A stretch of 48,683 nt of DNA from CAYQMF01 sp964418595 (GTDB lineage: Bacteria > Planctomycetota > UBA1135 > UBA2386): assembly GCA_964418595.1 (NCBI GenBank), contig CAYQMF010000040.1:1-48683 (forward strand). Reading direction: 5' to 3'. Numbering within the stretch: position 1 is the stretch's first letter; each line of letters begins with the position of its first letter. Below the pieces are notes generated by a model. That model did no database searches and had not been told where the DNA came from. It worked only from the letters and a program-made list of their open reading frames with translations. Below, in pieces: positions 25,106 through 34,022 of the stretch. The position numbers and the translations under genes were made by a program.

Positions 25106-26431
25106 TCAGGGAGCCGCCACCGCGCGCGCCGTCGCGCTGAAGAACGCCGCCGTGCCTTGGGCGTTGACCGCCGCGCCGATGCGGTCGAGGGCTTGGGCGT
25201 ACGCGGCGGTGCGCATGTCGATCCGGGCCTTCTCGGCGCGCCCGTACACGGCGGCGAACTCGCGCGCCATGATCTCCCGCAGGCGCCCATGGACCTCGTC
25301 GGCGGTCCAGTAGAAGCCCGACCGGTTCTGCACCCATTCGAAGTAGCTCACCGTCACGCCGCCGGCGTTGGCGAGGATGTCGGGCACGACGATCGTGCCG
25401 CGCTCGTGCAGGATCGCGTCGGCCGCCGCCGTGGTCGGACCGTTCGCCAGCTCCACGACGACCCGGGCCTGCACCGCGGCGGCGTTGTCGCCGGTGAGCT
25501 GCTTCTCGAGCGCCGCGGGGGCGAGCACCTCGACGTCGAGCTGCAGGAGCGCTTCGTTGCTGATCACCTGGCACGCTCCGGCGCGCGCGATGCCGGCTGC
25601 ACGCCCGAGCTGCGGCACCGTCTGCCCCGCGTTCTTCGCGCGGATCGCCGCCACGACGTCGATCCCCGCGGCACAGTGGATGCCGCCGGCCGAGTCGCTG
25701 ATCGCCACGATCCGATAGCCGTCGTGCGCCAGCAGCGCGGCGAAGTGCTGGCCGGCGTTGCCGAAGCCCTGCACCGCGACCGCGATGTCGGCCGGCTTCC
25801 ACCGGCGCAGGGTCTCGAGCTGCTTCACGCAGTAGTACGCGCCGCGTCCCGTCGCGTCGTCGCGGCCCAGGCTCCCACCCAGCGAGATCGGCTTGCCAGT
25901 GATGACCGCCGGGCACTTCGCGCGCTTGATGCGCGAGTACTCATCCATCATCCAGGCCATCACCATCGAGTTGGTGTAGACGTCGGGGGCGGGGATGTCG
26001 GTGTCCGGCCCGATGAAGTCGGCGATCTGCTGGATGAAGCCGCGGCTGAGGCGCTCGAGTTCGAGGCGGCTGAGTTCCTTCGGATTCACGCAGATCCCGC
26101 CCTTGGCGCCGCCGTACGGGATGCCGACGACCGCGCACTTGCAGGTCATCCACAGCGCGAGTGCCTTCACCTCCGCGAGGTCGACCTGCGGGTGGTAGCG
26201 GATGCCGCCCTTGTAGGGGCCGCGCGTGTCGTCGTGGTGTACGCGGTAGCCCTCGAACACGCGCAGGGATCCGTCGTCCATGCGCACCGGCACGGCGACG
26301 ATCAGCGTCGACTTCGGTCGTTGCAGGCGTTCGAAGGTCTCCGCGTGGATGTCGCAGTGACGGCGCGCCACCTCGAGGCGGGTGAGCGCTTCCTGGAAGA
26401 GGTCGGCGGCGGGGCGAACGAGCGTCGTCAT
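25106..26431 (-). CDS. gdhA: Glutamate dehydrogenase (Glu/Leu/Phe/Val dehydrogenase family)
   Basis: Interconverts glutamate and 2-oxoglutarate plus ammonium with NAD(P). The 441-aa length is typical of hexameric bacterial enzymes. Diagnostic features are VPVRMDDGSLRVFEGYRVHHDD, the substrate-binding GPYKGGIRYHP, and the catalytic-lysine motif PYGGAKGGI followed by NPKELS. DIPAPDVYTN and the Rossmann motif VAVQGFGNAGQHFA are also present, as is a late VVPDILANAGGVTVSYFEWVQN. These favour glutamate over branched-chain or phenylalanine dehydrogenase. It begins 47 bp after nagB on the same strand, so ammonium released by NagB could be assimilated by this enzyme. ATG 26431 is the start. Confidence 0.92.
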   Translation of the reverse strand: MTTLVRPAADLFQEALTRLEVARRHCDIHAETFERLQRPKSTLIVAVPVRMDDGSLRVFEGYRVHHDDTRGPYKGGIRYHPQVDLAEVKALALWMTCKCAVVGIPYGGAKGGICVNPKELSRLELERLSRGFIQQIADFIGPDTDIPAPDVYTNSMVMAWMMDEYSRIKRAKCPAVITGKPISLGGSLGRDDATGRGAYYCVKQLETLRRWKPADIAVAVQGFGNAGQHFAALLAHDGYRIVAISDSAGGIHCAAGIDVVAAIRAKNAGQTVPQLGRAAGIARAGACQVISNEALLQLDVEVLAPAALEKQLTGDNAAAVQARVVVELANGPTTAAADAILHERGTIVVPDILANAGGVTVSYFEWVQNRSGFYWTADEVHGRLREIMAREFAAVYGRAEKARIDMRTAAYAQALDRIGAAVNAQGTAAFFSATARAVAAP

Positions 26432-26478
26432 GCGGCTTTCGGGTCGTGGTGGGGGAGGGAGGCGGGGCGAGGATACCG

Positions 26479-27258
26479 TCAGCGCCGGCGGTCGAGTTCG
26501 TTGCGGCGGGTGCGCTGGTAGTAGGCGCGCATCGTGAGCAGGGATGCCGAGTCGGCGTCGAGGAAGAAGGTCACGTCGGGGTGGAGTTGCAGGGCGCTGG
26601 CCGGCCAGAAGCTCGAGATCGGTCCCTCGATCGCGGCGTGCACGGCTTGCGCCTTCTTCTGGCCGAACGACTGCAGGAGCACGCGCCGGGCAGCGAGGAT
26701 CGTGCCGATGCCCATGGTCGTCGCCAGTTGCGGCTGGGTCTCCCCAGGGCCGTAGAAGCGTGCGTTGTCGGCGAGGGTCTTGTCGGTCAGCGTCTTCACC
26801 CGCGTGCGCGAGGCGAGCGACGAGGTCGGCTCGTTGAAGCCGATGTGGCCGTTGCTGCCGATGCCGAGCACCTGGATGTCGATGCCGCCGGCCGCGACGA
26901 TCGCCGCCTCGTATTCGGCGCACGCCGCGGTGAGGTCGCGGCCCTCGACCGGAGGAAAATGCACCTGCGAGCGCGGGATCGAGATCCCGTCGAACAGGTG
27001 CCGGGCCATGAACGCGCGGTAGCTCTGCGGGTGGTCGGGCCCGAGCCCGATGTACTCGTCGAGGTTGAAGGTCACCACTCGCGAGAAGTCGGCACCCTGG
27101 TCGCGGTGGGCGCGAACCAGGCGCTCGTACACCCCGATGGGGGTCGAACCCGTCGCCAGGCCGAGCACCAGGTCGGGCTTGCCGCGGAGTGCGGTGAGGA
27201 TCTCGGTTGCGACGAGGTCGGCGGCCTCGTCCTGGGTGGTGCACTCGATGACACGCAT
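26479..27258 (-). CDS. nagB: Glucosamine-6-phosphate deaminase
   Basis: Converts glucosamine-6-phosphate to fructose-6-phosphate and ammonium in amino-sugar catabolism. At 259 aa it matches the family length. Motifs present are LGLATGSTPIGVYERLV (phosphate loop), the catalytic TFNLDEYIGLGPDHPQSY, and VLGIGSNGHIGFNEPTSSL with the active-site GHIGFNEP. A C-terminal TMGIGTILAARRVLL is also present. The ATG at 27258 directly precedes MRVIECTTQDEAA. It probably forms an operon with the downstream gdhA gene. It is divergent from the CotH gene across 252 bp, which must hold both promoters, though no clear -35/-10 pair stands out. Confidence 0.93.
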   Translation of the reverse strand: MRVIECTTQDEAADLVATEILTALRGKPDLVLGLATGSTPIGVYERLVRAHRDQGADFSRVVTFNLDEYIGLGPDHPQSYRAFMARHLFDGISIPRSQVHFPPVEGRDLTAACAEYEAAIVAAGGIDIQVLGIGSNGHIGFNEPTSSLASRTRVKTLTDKTLADNARFYGPGETQPQLATTMGIGTILAARRVLLQSFGQKKAQAVHAAIEGPISSFWPASALQLHPDVTFFLDADSASLLTMRAYYQRTRRNELDRRR

Positions 27259-27510
27259 GGGGCGGAACGACACGCCGTCGGGGGGCGGGCGGCAAGGCCG
27301 GACCGCGCGATCCGGCCCGGGGCGAGTGCGGCTGGTCCCGCCCGCCGCAAGGGGAGAACGTGGATGCTGACCCCCGGGGCAGCCGCAGAAGTTCTTGGAT
27401 CGCCACCGGATTTCTCGCGCGAGGGGGGCGCCAACGGGGGAGTCCTCCGCGACAATCCCGCCTCCCTCCGCCGCTGCCCCCGGTCGGACGTCCTCCGTCC
27501 CCTCTCCGCC

Positions 27511-29901
27511 ATGTTGAAGCGCACCCTGGCCGCGGCACTCGCCGCCCTCCTCTCCGTTCCCACGCCCGCGCAGACGCCCGACCTCTACGACATCGAGGTC
27601 ATCCGCGACGTCTACATCACCTTCGCGCAGTCCAACTGGTGGCAGCTCCTGCTGCAGAACTACGCGGCGGAGATCAACATCCCGGCCAACATGACCGTGG
27701 ACGGCGTCACCTACCCCAACGTCGGCGTGCGCTTCCGCGGCAACTCTTCGTACTTCCAGCTCCCGCCCACGTCGGAGAAGCGGAGCTTGAACATCGAGAC
27801 CGATGCCTACGTCCCCGGACAGGACCTGTACGGGTACGAACACCTCAACTTCAACAACGGGTTCCACGACCCGACCTTCCTGCGCGAGTTCCTGACCTAC
27901 TGGGTCATGCGCCGGCACGGCCCGGCTCCGCTCTGCAACTTCGTGCGCGTGCACCTCAACGGCACGTACTGGGGCGTCTTCATCAACGTCCAGCAACCCA
28001 ACAAGGACATGATGCGGCTGTGGTGGCGCAGCAACGACGGCAACCGCTACCGCGGCTTCCCCACGTCGGGCAGCTTCGGCAACGGGCGCTGCGCCTACAC
28101 GTGGCTGGGCACGGACGTCAACCAGTACCTCTCCGCCTATCAGGCGAAGCAGGGCGACGGCACGGACCTCATGCAGATGTGCAACGTCCTGAACAACACG
28201 CCGAGCAACCAGCTCCAGGCGCTGTTGCCGGCGTGGTTCAACGTGGACCAGTTCTACCGCTACATCGCGGTGATGAACGTCACCACGCAGGACGACAGCT
28301 ACATCGGCAGCGGCAAGGACCATTTCGCCTACCACGATGCGATCCACGGCGACTTCCACGTGTTCCCGTTCGATCTCAACGAGTCGATGGCGGCGGCGTC
28401 GAACTACGACATCTGGCGCAACACCACGAGCACGATCAAGCCGGGGCTCAGCAAGACGCTGGTCTTCCCGGACTGGCGCGAGCGCTACAAGTCGCACGTG
28501 CGCACGGTGGTCGAGGAGACCTTCAACTACGCGCTGATGGGGCCGATGGCGCAGCGGTTCCACACGACGCTCACGCCGATGGTGACAGCGGACACCAAGA
28601 AGATCTACTCGACGACGTTGTTCCTGAACAACCTGACCCAATCGGTCAGCCTCGGCGGCATCGGCGGCAACACCATTCCCGGCGTGCTACCGTTCATCCA
28701 GGGACGCGAGGCGTTCCTGCGCACGCACGCTGACCTCAGCCAGCCGCGCACGGTGCTGACGGCACTCGGGCACGCACCCGCCAGCCCGCTGCCCTCGCAG
28801 CAGATCACGGTGACGGTCACCGCGTCGTCGCACGCGGCGGCCGTTCGGCTGTACTGGCGCAAGTTCGGACCGTTCAGCTCGACGCCGATGTTCGACGACG
28901 GCGCGCACGGCGACGGCGCGGCGAACGACGGCGTGTTCGGGGCGTTCATCGCCGGGCAGGCTCCCGGGTCGCTCATCGACTACTACGTGGAGGCTTCGAC
29001 CGCGAGTGGCCTCGCGACCTACTCGCCGCCGACCGCCGAGCAGTTCGCCAGACAGTTCATGGTGGCGTGGCCGACCGGCACCTCGCCGATCCGGATCAAC
29101 GAGTTCATGGCGCAGAACACGTCGGGCCTTCGCGACGAGAACAACCAGTACGAGGACTGGGTCGAGCTCTACAACACGTCCAACCAGGCGGTGAACGTGG
29201 GCGGGATGTGGGTGACCGATGACATCACCCGGCCCAAGTTCCAGATCCCTGCCAACTTCGCAATCCCCGCGTTCGGCACGATGCTGATCTGGTGCGACGA
29301 GGACGGCACGCAGGGTCCGCTCCACGCCAACTTCAAGTTGTCGTCCGGTGGAGAGGACCTTGCCCTCTTCGCGGCGGACGGGATCACGCTCCTCGAGAGC
29401 ATGAGCTTCGGTCTCCAGGTCGCCGACGTATCGACGGGCCGCTACCTCGACGGCGGCCTGCCTTGGGTGACCTTCAAGGCCTCCACCGGCAACGCGCGCA
29501 ACGAACTGGCGGGCTGCGGCGTACGCGGCTACAGCGCGCTGGATTCGCGGGCGAACGCGTCCACGTTGGCGCTCACCGGGTCGCCACGCATCGGCACTTC
29601 GCCGACGCTGTCGATCACCGGCGCGCCCGCCTCGGGGCTGGGAGCCTTGTTCTTCGCCGCCGGCCCGGCGCACATCGACCTCACGCCGTTCTCCCTGCCG
29701 GGCGAGGTGCTCCTGCTCGACGCGCTGAGCCTCGTCGGGCCGTTCTACCTCCCGCTCGATGCCAGCGGCACCGCGAACACGGCGCTGGCGATCCCGGCCG
29801 CAGCCCATCTCGTGGGCGTCGGCCTCAACCTGCAGGTGATCGGCGCGAACGGCACGGCCGTGGACGGGAGCACCGCGCTGCAGATCGTGATCTGCCCGTA
29901 G
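27511..29901 (+). CDS. Secreted CotH-kinase-family protein with lamin-tail domain
   Basis: A 796-aa exported protein and first gene of a four-gene operon. The signal peptide is MLKRTLAAALAALLSVPTPAQ. A CotH-type kinase-like domain (residues about 25-420) shows VGVRFRGNSSYFQ, RSLNIETDAYVPGQDLYGYEHLNFNNGF, VHLNGTYWGVFINVQQPNKDMM and the metal-site-like HVFPFDLNESM. CotH proteins are atypical secreted protein kinases of spore coats and other surfaces. A beta region with DYYVEAST follows, then a lamin-tail domain (about 525-665, RINEFMAQNTSG, YEDWVELYNTSNQAVNVGGMWVTDD). The end is a C-terminal domain like those of other secreted proteins here. The VTC gene starts 13 bp later. Confidence 0.88.
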   Translation: MLKRTLAAALAALLSVPTPAQTPDLYDIEVIRDVYITFAQSNWWQLLLQNYAAEINIPANMTVDGVTYPNVGVRFRGNSSYFQLPPTSEKRSLNIETDAYVPGQDLYGYEHLNFNNGFHDPTFLREFLTYWVMRRHGPAPLCNFVRVHLNGTYWGVFINVQQPNKDMMRLWWRSNDGNRYRGFPTSGSFGNGRCAYTWLGTDVNQYLSAYQAKQGDGTDLMQMCNVLNNTPSNQLQALLPAWFNVDQFYRYIAVMNVTTQDDSYIGSGKDHFAYHDAIHGDFHVFPFDLNESMAAASNYDIWRNTTSTIKPGLSKTLVFPDWRERYKSHVRTVVEETFNYALMGPMAQRFHTTLTPMVTADTKKIYSTTLFLNNLTQSVSLGGIGGNTIPGVLPFIQGREAFLRTHADLSQPRTVLTALGHAPASPLPSQQITVTVTASSHAAAVRLYWRKFGPFSSTPMFDDGAHGDGAANDGVFGAFIAGQAPGSLIDYYVEASTASGLATYSPPTAEQFARQFMVAWPTGTSPIRINEFMAQNTSGLRDENNQYEDWVELYNTSNQAVNVGGMWVTDDITRPKFQIPANFAIPAFGTMLIWCDEDGTQGPLHANFKLSSGGEDLALFAADGITLLESMSFGLQVADVSTGRYLDGGLPWVTFKASTGNARNELAGCGVRGYSALDSRANASTLALTGSPRIGTSPTLSITGAPASGLGALFFAAGPAHIDLTPFSLPGEVLLLDALSLVGPFYLPLDASGTANTALAIPAAAHLVGVGLNLQVIGANGTAVDGSTALQIVICP

Positions 29902-29914
29902 GCGGAGCGCCGCG

Positions 29915-30646
29915 ATGGCGGAGATCCAGCGTTACGAGTGCAAGTACCTCGTGTCGGAGGCCGTCGCGCTGCGCATTGCGCGCAGCGCGGCGTCCTTCCT
30001 GACGCCGGATCCGTACGCAGCACGTCGTCCCGGGTTCACCTACCCGATCTCGAGCCTGTACCTCGACAGCGAGGACCTGCGCCTCTACCGCGAGACGCGC
30101 GAGGGTCTGCGCACGCGCTTCAAGCTCCGCATCCGGGCGTACTCCGACGACGCCTCAGCCCCTGTGCTCTTCGAGATCAAGCGCCGCGCCGACCGCGTGG
30201 TGCGCAAGTGGCGCGCGGTCGTCCCGCGCAGCGCACTACCGTTCCTCCTGGCCGGACGACAGATCGATCTGCCGGGCATGAGCGCTCAGCAGCGTTTCTG
30301 GCTCGACGAGTTCGTGCGTCTCATGCTCGCCACGCGCGCCCGGCCGCGTGTGCTCGTCCGGTACGACCGGGAGGCGTACGTCGGACTCACCGACCCGGAC
30401 GTGCGAGTGACGTTCGACCGGCGGTTGCGTGCAGCGACGCAGACGCGTGAGGTGGTCATCGTCGACGGTCCCGGCTTCCACTCGATCGGCGAGCGCCAGG
30501 TGATCCTCGAGCTCAAGTTCAACGATCGCTGCCCGAGCTGGCTGCTGCAACTCGTCAAGCGATTCGAGCTACCGCGCACCTCCTACTCGAAATACTGTGC
30601 CGCGATCGACTGCGTCCTCGGCCGCGGAGCGGTCACGTCGAGCTGA
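29915..30646 (+). CDS. VTC-domain polyphosphate polymerase
   Basis: A 243-aa protein that is a single VTC domain, the tunnel-shaped catalytic fold (CYTH-like) that makes polyphosphate from ATP in yeast Vtc4. Visible landmarks, in order, are QRYECKYLVSEAVALRI, ISSLYLDSEDLRLY, RFKLRIRAYSDD, VLFEIKRRADRVVRKWRAVV, RVLVRYDREAYVG, VRVTFDRRL, VILELKFNDRCPSWLLQLV and LPRTSYSKYCAAID. These contain the alternating basic and acidic tunnel residues and the essential Glu in the LELKF strand. A GGAG ribosome-binding site lies 7 bp before the ATG. The gene has no membrane segment of its own. The DUF4956 membrane protein 5 bp downstream likely supplies it, as in other bacterial VTC-DUF4956 pairs. Confidence 0.88.
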   Translation: MAEIQRYECKYLVSEAVALRIARSAASFLTPDPYAARRPGFTYPISSLYLDSEDLRLYRETREGLRTRFKLRIRAYSDDASAPVLFEIKRRADRVVRKWRAVVPRSALPFLLAGRQIDLPGMSAQQRFWLDEFVRLMLATRARPRVLVRYDREAYVGLTDPDVRVTFDRRLRAATQTREVVIVDGPGFHSIGERQVILELKFNDRCPSWLLQLVKRFELPRTSYSKYCAAIDCVLGRGAVTSS

Positions 30647-30651
30647 TACCC

Positions 30652-31344
30652 ATGGGTGAGCTGCTGAGCGAGTTCGGTTCCTCCCTGGCGCAGGCCTGGC
30701 CCTCGCTCCAGTCGACGGTCCTGCATCTGCTGATGGCGTTCGTCCTCGGCAAGGCGCTGGCGTGGGTCTACATCCGCACGCATCGCGGCGTGAGCTACTC
30801 ACGGTCGACGACCCAGGCCCTCGTGCTCCTGTGCCTGATCGTGACGCTGGTGATGCTCGCCATCGGGGACAGCCTGGCGCGCGCGTTCGGCCTGTTCGGG
30901 GCGCTGGCGCTCATCCGATTCCGCACGCCGGTCAAGGACACCCGCGACACGGTGTTCCTGTTCCTGGCGGTGGCGATGGGGATCTCGGTGGGCGCACAGA
31001 ACCTGCTGCTCTCTGCGGTGGGCGGGGGGTTTGCGCTGCTGGTTGCGCTCTATCTGGATTGGGTGCGCTTCGGCCAGCGGGTGAGCGGCGATGGCGTGCT
31101 GCGCCTGAACCTGCCGGCGGCCGGACCCGCGAGCACCGACCTGCACGCCATGCTCAAGCGGTTCTGCCGGTCGTTCTCGGTCCTGCAGGTCCGCGAAGGC
31201 CTCGTCGACGGTGAGCTGGAACTCGCCTACCAGCTCGAGATGTCCGACCCTGGCCGGTCGATCGAACTGGTGGCCGACGTGCGCGGGTTGGCCGGAGCGC
31301 GGGACGTGAGCATCTCGATGCAGACGGAGCACGAGGAACTGTGA
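30652..31344 (+). CDS. DUF4956 integral membrane protein
   Basis: A 230-aa protein. Its N-terminal half is membrane-embedded with about four to five helices (LLMAFVLGKALAWVYI, ALVLLCLIVTLVMLAIG, LFGALALIRF, DTVFLFLAVAMGISVG, AVGGGFALLVALYL). Its soluble C-terminal half looks ACT/ferredoxin-like. The segment GALALIRFRTPVKDTRDTVF is the signature of DUF4956, a family found beside VTC-domain proteins and distantly MgtC-like. The biochemical function is unknown; a pore or tether for the polyphosphate polymerase is a reasonable inference from the gene pairing. It starts 5 bp after the VTC gene and its TGA overlaps the next ATG by one base. Confidence 0.85.
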   Translation: MGELLSEFGSSLAQAWPSLQSTVLHLLMAFVLGKALAWVYIRTHRGVSYSRSTTQALVLLCLIVTLVMLAIGDSLARAFGLFGALALIRFRTPVKDTRDTVFLFLAVAMGISVGAQNLLLSAVGGGFALLVALYLDWVRFGQRVSGDGVLRLNLPAAGPASTDLHAMLKRFCRSFSVLQVREGLVDGELELAYQLEMSDPGRSIELVADVRGLAGARDVSISMQTEHEEL

Positions 31345-32495
31345 TGGCGGGTGAGCAGATCGCGCGGGGCAAGCATCAGGGGCATGGCAGTCGCCGGTAC
31401 GTCCAGCGCTTCACGCCGTTCGCGGTGTGGTGCGCCGCCATCGTCGGCGTGCTGTTCCTGTTGCCGGGCGCGTGGCGCGCGAGTGCCATCGTCGGCGTCG
31501 TCGAGGCCCAGCGCACGGCGGTCGTGGTGTCGGTCGGTGGTACCCTCGTCGCAGTCACCGTCGATCGTCACCAGCGCGTCGAGGCCGGGCAGGTGGTGGG
31601 TCGGCTCAGCGACTCGGACCTGCGGCTCCGTCTCGCCGGCGCCCGCAGCGCGCTCGAAGGACTGCGCGCCGACCTCCGCCAACGCGAGGCGGAGTTGACC
31701 CATTCGGTGTCCATCGACGACGCGCGGCGCAAGCTCGACGTGGCGACGGAGCTGCGCCGGCGGACGAGCGAGGTCGAGGCGGCGCGCCTCGACGAACTCG
31801 AGACCCAGGCGGAGATCGCCGAGGCGCGCGTGCGCCTGAAGGGCCTGGAGATCGAGGTCGGGCGCCAGACGACACTCGAGAAGCAGGGCATCGCGGCGGA
31901 CGCGACCCTCGTGCGCGTGCGCACCGACCAGGATGCGCTCGAGAAGAGGATCACCGAACTCGAGGGCGTCCTCGTCGAGCGCAAGGCGCGCGTTGCGTCG
32001 GCGCGGCAGCGCCAGGACGAGTTCGTCGCGAGCGACGGCGTGGCGCTTCCTCTCGACACGCTGCTCGAGCCGATGCGCTGGCGCCTGAAGGTGCAGGAGA
32101 CGGAGCTGGAGCGGATCGCACTCGACGGCGCGCGACTCGACCTCCTGGCGCCGGTGGGCGGCAAGGTCGAAACGGTGAACTACACGGCGGGACAGTGGGT
32201 CGCGGGCGGCTCGACGCTGCTGACGATCGTCGACACGAGTGCGCGGCGCATCCTCGCCTACGTGCCGGAGGCTGCTCGCGATCGCCTGCCGCTGGCCAGC
32301 GACGTGCGGGTCGTGCGCGACGGTTGCGCGGGGTACCGCCCGAGCACCGTGCTCAGCGTCTCCCCGGCGGTGGTGCCGGTGCCGGCGCGGCTGTGGCGTG
32401 ATCCGAGCCGCGAGGAGTGGGCTTGGGAGATCGTGCTCGCGGCCGGGGGCGACGAGGCGCCCGGCGAGCGCGTGCGGATCCTGCCGATGCGTTGA
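31344..32495 (+). CDS. HlyD-type membrane fusion/adaptor protein
   Basis: A 383-aa periplasmic adaptor. One transmembrane helix near the N-terminus (FAVWCAAIVGVLFLLPGAW, about residues 28-46) precedes a lipoyl-like half (AVVVSVGGTLVAVTVDRHQRVEAGQVVGRL). A long alpha-helical coiled-coil hairpin follows (about 90-240, rich in Glu, Arg and Leu heptads). The second lipoyl half is LDLLAPVGGKVETVNYTAGQWVAGG, and a beta-barrel segment follows it. Such adaptors bridge inner-membrane transporters to the outer membrane. No ABC or RND transporter or TolC gene is adjacent, so here it may serve the CotH-VTC-DUF4956 set. ATG 31344 overlaps the preceding stop (TGATG) and a GAGGA ribosome-binding site lies upstream; GTG 31341 is an alternative. 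Confidence 0.82.
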   Translation: MAGEQIARGKHQGHGSRRYVQRFTPFAVWCAAIVGVLFLLPGAWRASAIVGVVEAQRTAVVVSVGGTLVAVTVDRHQRVEAGQVVGRLSDSDLRLRLAGARSALEGLRADLRQREAELTHSVSIDDARRKLDVATELRRRTSEVEAARLDELETQAEIAEARVRLKGLEIEVGRQTTLEKQGIAADATLVRVRTDQDALEKRITELEGVLVERKARVASARQRQDEFVASDGVALPLDTLLEPMRWRLKVQETELERIALDGARLDLLAPVGGKVETVNYTAGQWVAGGSTLLTIVDTSARRILAYVPEAARDRLPLASDVRVVRDGCAGYRPSTVLSVSPAVVPVPARLWRDPSREEWAWEIVLAAGGDEAPGERVRILPMR

Positions 32496-32500
32496 GCGGC

Positions 32501-32572
32501 GATCCCGCGCCGAGCAGCGTTCCCGCGCCGAGCAGGGATCTTGCGCCGAGCAGGGATCCGGCGCCGAAACAT
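32501..32572. repeat. Four imperfect 18-bp tandem repeats after the operon
   Basis: Units of the form GATCCCGCGCCGAGCAGG at 32501-32518, 32519-32536, 32537-32554 and 32555-32572, the last diverged at its end. They begin 5 bp after the HlyD stop and end about 75 bp before the MBL-fold gene. They could be a slippage array in the 3' UTR or a protein-binding array. Confidence 0.8.
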
Positions 32573-32646
32573 CGGGCTCGCCGCGTACGTTGCCTCGCAG
32601 CGGCGTCGCCGCCAATCCGATCACCAACCCTCGAGACCCACGACGC

Positions 32647-33981
32647 ATGGACCTCGGCTTCGAGACCGTCGGCAACGCGACCCTCATCGTGCACGACAAG
32701 GGACCGCTCCTCGTCACCGATCCCTGGACCGACGGCAGCGCGTACTTCGGGAGCTGGGCGCTCGCCCACCCGGTCCCGCCGGAGCAGATCGAGTCGGTGC
32801 GCGCCGCGAAGTTCGCGTGGATCTCGCACGGCCATCCCGACCACCTGAGCCCGAAGTCGCTCGAGACCCTGCGCTGCGAGGCGATCCTGCTCCCCGACCA
32901 CCACGGCGGGCGCATCCGCGAAGGGCTCACGGAGCTGGGCTACAAGGTGAAGGTCCTCCGCGACGGCGAGTGGACGCAGCTCTCGGAGCGGGTCCGCGTG
33001 TGCTGCGTGTCCGACTACAACCAGGACGCGGTGCTGTTCGTGGACGTGGGTGGCTGCCTGATCGTCAACGCCAACGATGCGAGCGACCGCGGCATCGGCG
33101 ACTTCCTACGCGCGACCGCGGCCCGCTACGAGACGTCGTTCCTCATGTGCCTCACCGGCTACGGGGACGCGGACATGATCCACTTCTTCGACAACGACGG
33201 ACGGCTCGTGGTCCCCGGTGCCGCCGAGCGGACGCCGCTGGGGCCGGCGATCGCCAACCTCACGGCGTGGTACGGGTTGAAGAAGTTCGTGCCGTTCAGC
33301 TCGCTGCACAAGTACCAGCGCGCGGACAGCGCGTGGGTGAACCGCTACATCACCAGCGTCGACGACTACCCGGTGGGCGTGCAGGAGAACGGGGTCGAGA
33401 TCCTGCCCGCGTTCGTGCGCTTCGACGCGATCACGAAGACCTTTGCGCGGCTGAACGCGCCGGAGGTGACCCTGCCGCTGCTCGCACCCAAGGTCTTCGA
33501 CGACGACTGGAGCGAGCTGTTGTCGACCGACGAGAAGGCGCAGGCCACGCGCTACTTCAAGGCCATCGAGCACCTGAGCGCGACCCTCGATTTCGTCACG
33601 CTGCGGGTCGGCGGCAGGGACCACACCATCGAGCTGCGCGGCCGCAACTTCCGCAAGGGCATCGTCTTTGAAGCCCCGCGCCACTCGCTCATGAAGTCGA
33701 TCGAGTGGGAGGTCTTCGACGACATGCTCATCGGCAACTACATGAAGTCGACGCTCATCGGCGACTGGCCGGTGCGGGGCAACCCTGCGCTCTATCCGGA
33801 CTTCACGCCGTTCGTGGCCAAGTACGCCGACAACGGCCGCGCCAAGACCGCTGCCGACTTACGCGCCTACTTCGAGGACTACAAGCGGCGCGGGTTCGCG
33901 GGCCCAGGGCCGACGCCGATGACCCAGGCCGCGTGGCACGCGTTCCGGCCGTACCTGGGGGCGGAGGCGGAGGGCGGGTAG
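32647..33981 (+). CDS. MBL-fold (UlaG/CMAH-like) metallo-hydrolase
   Basis: A 444-aa cytosolic metallo-beta-lactamase-fold protein. The N-terminus (GNATLIVHDKGPLLVTDPWTDG) and the metal motif WISHGHPDHLSP (HxHxDH at residues 61-66) are clear, followed by NANDASD as a later metal-site candidate. The ATLIV..GPLLVTDPW opening is typical of the UlaG lactonase/CMP-Neu5Ac-hydroxylase-like branch that acts on sugars or lipids such as N-acylphosphatidylethanolamine. The C-terminal 200 residues (VFDDMLIGNYMKSTLIGDW) are probably a family-specific extension. The substrate is not predictable. ATG 32647 was chosen because upstream in-frame sequence is the repeat array. Confidence 0.83.
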   Translation: MDLGFETVGNATLIVHDKGPLLVTDPWTDGSAYFGSWALAHPVPPEQIESVRAAKFAWISHGHPDHLSPKSLETLRCEAILLPDHHGGRIREGLTELGYKVKVLRDGEWTQLSERVRVCCVSDYNQDAVLFVDVGGCLIVNANDASDRGIGDFLRATAARYETSFLMCLTGYGDADMIHFFDNDGRLVVPGAAERTPLGPAIANLTAWYGLKKFVPFSSLHKYQRADSAWVNRYITSVDDYPVGVQENGVEILPAFVRFDAITKTFARLNAPEVTLPLLAPKVFDDDWSELLSTDEKAQATRYFKAIEHLSATLDFVTLRVGGRDHTIELRGRNFRKGIVFEAPRHSLMKSIEWEVFDDMLIGNYMKSTLIGDWPVRGNPALYPDFTPFVAKYADNGRAKTAADLRAYFEDYKRRGFAGPGPTPMTQAAWHAFRPYLGAEAEGG

Positions 33982-34022
33982 ATGTGTTCGGTCGGCACGC
34001 CCCGACCGGCAGATCGATCCGC

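Noticed and set aside
22888..25140. 750-codon plus-strand frame from 22,888
   Set aside because: Only the GH57 stub (about 70 codons from 23,269) has homology; the rest is antisense to the LVIVD gene.
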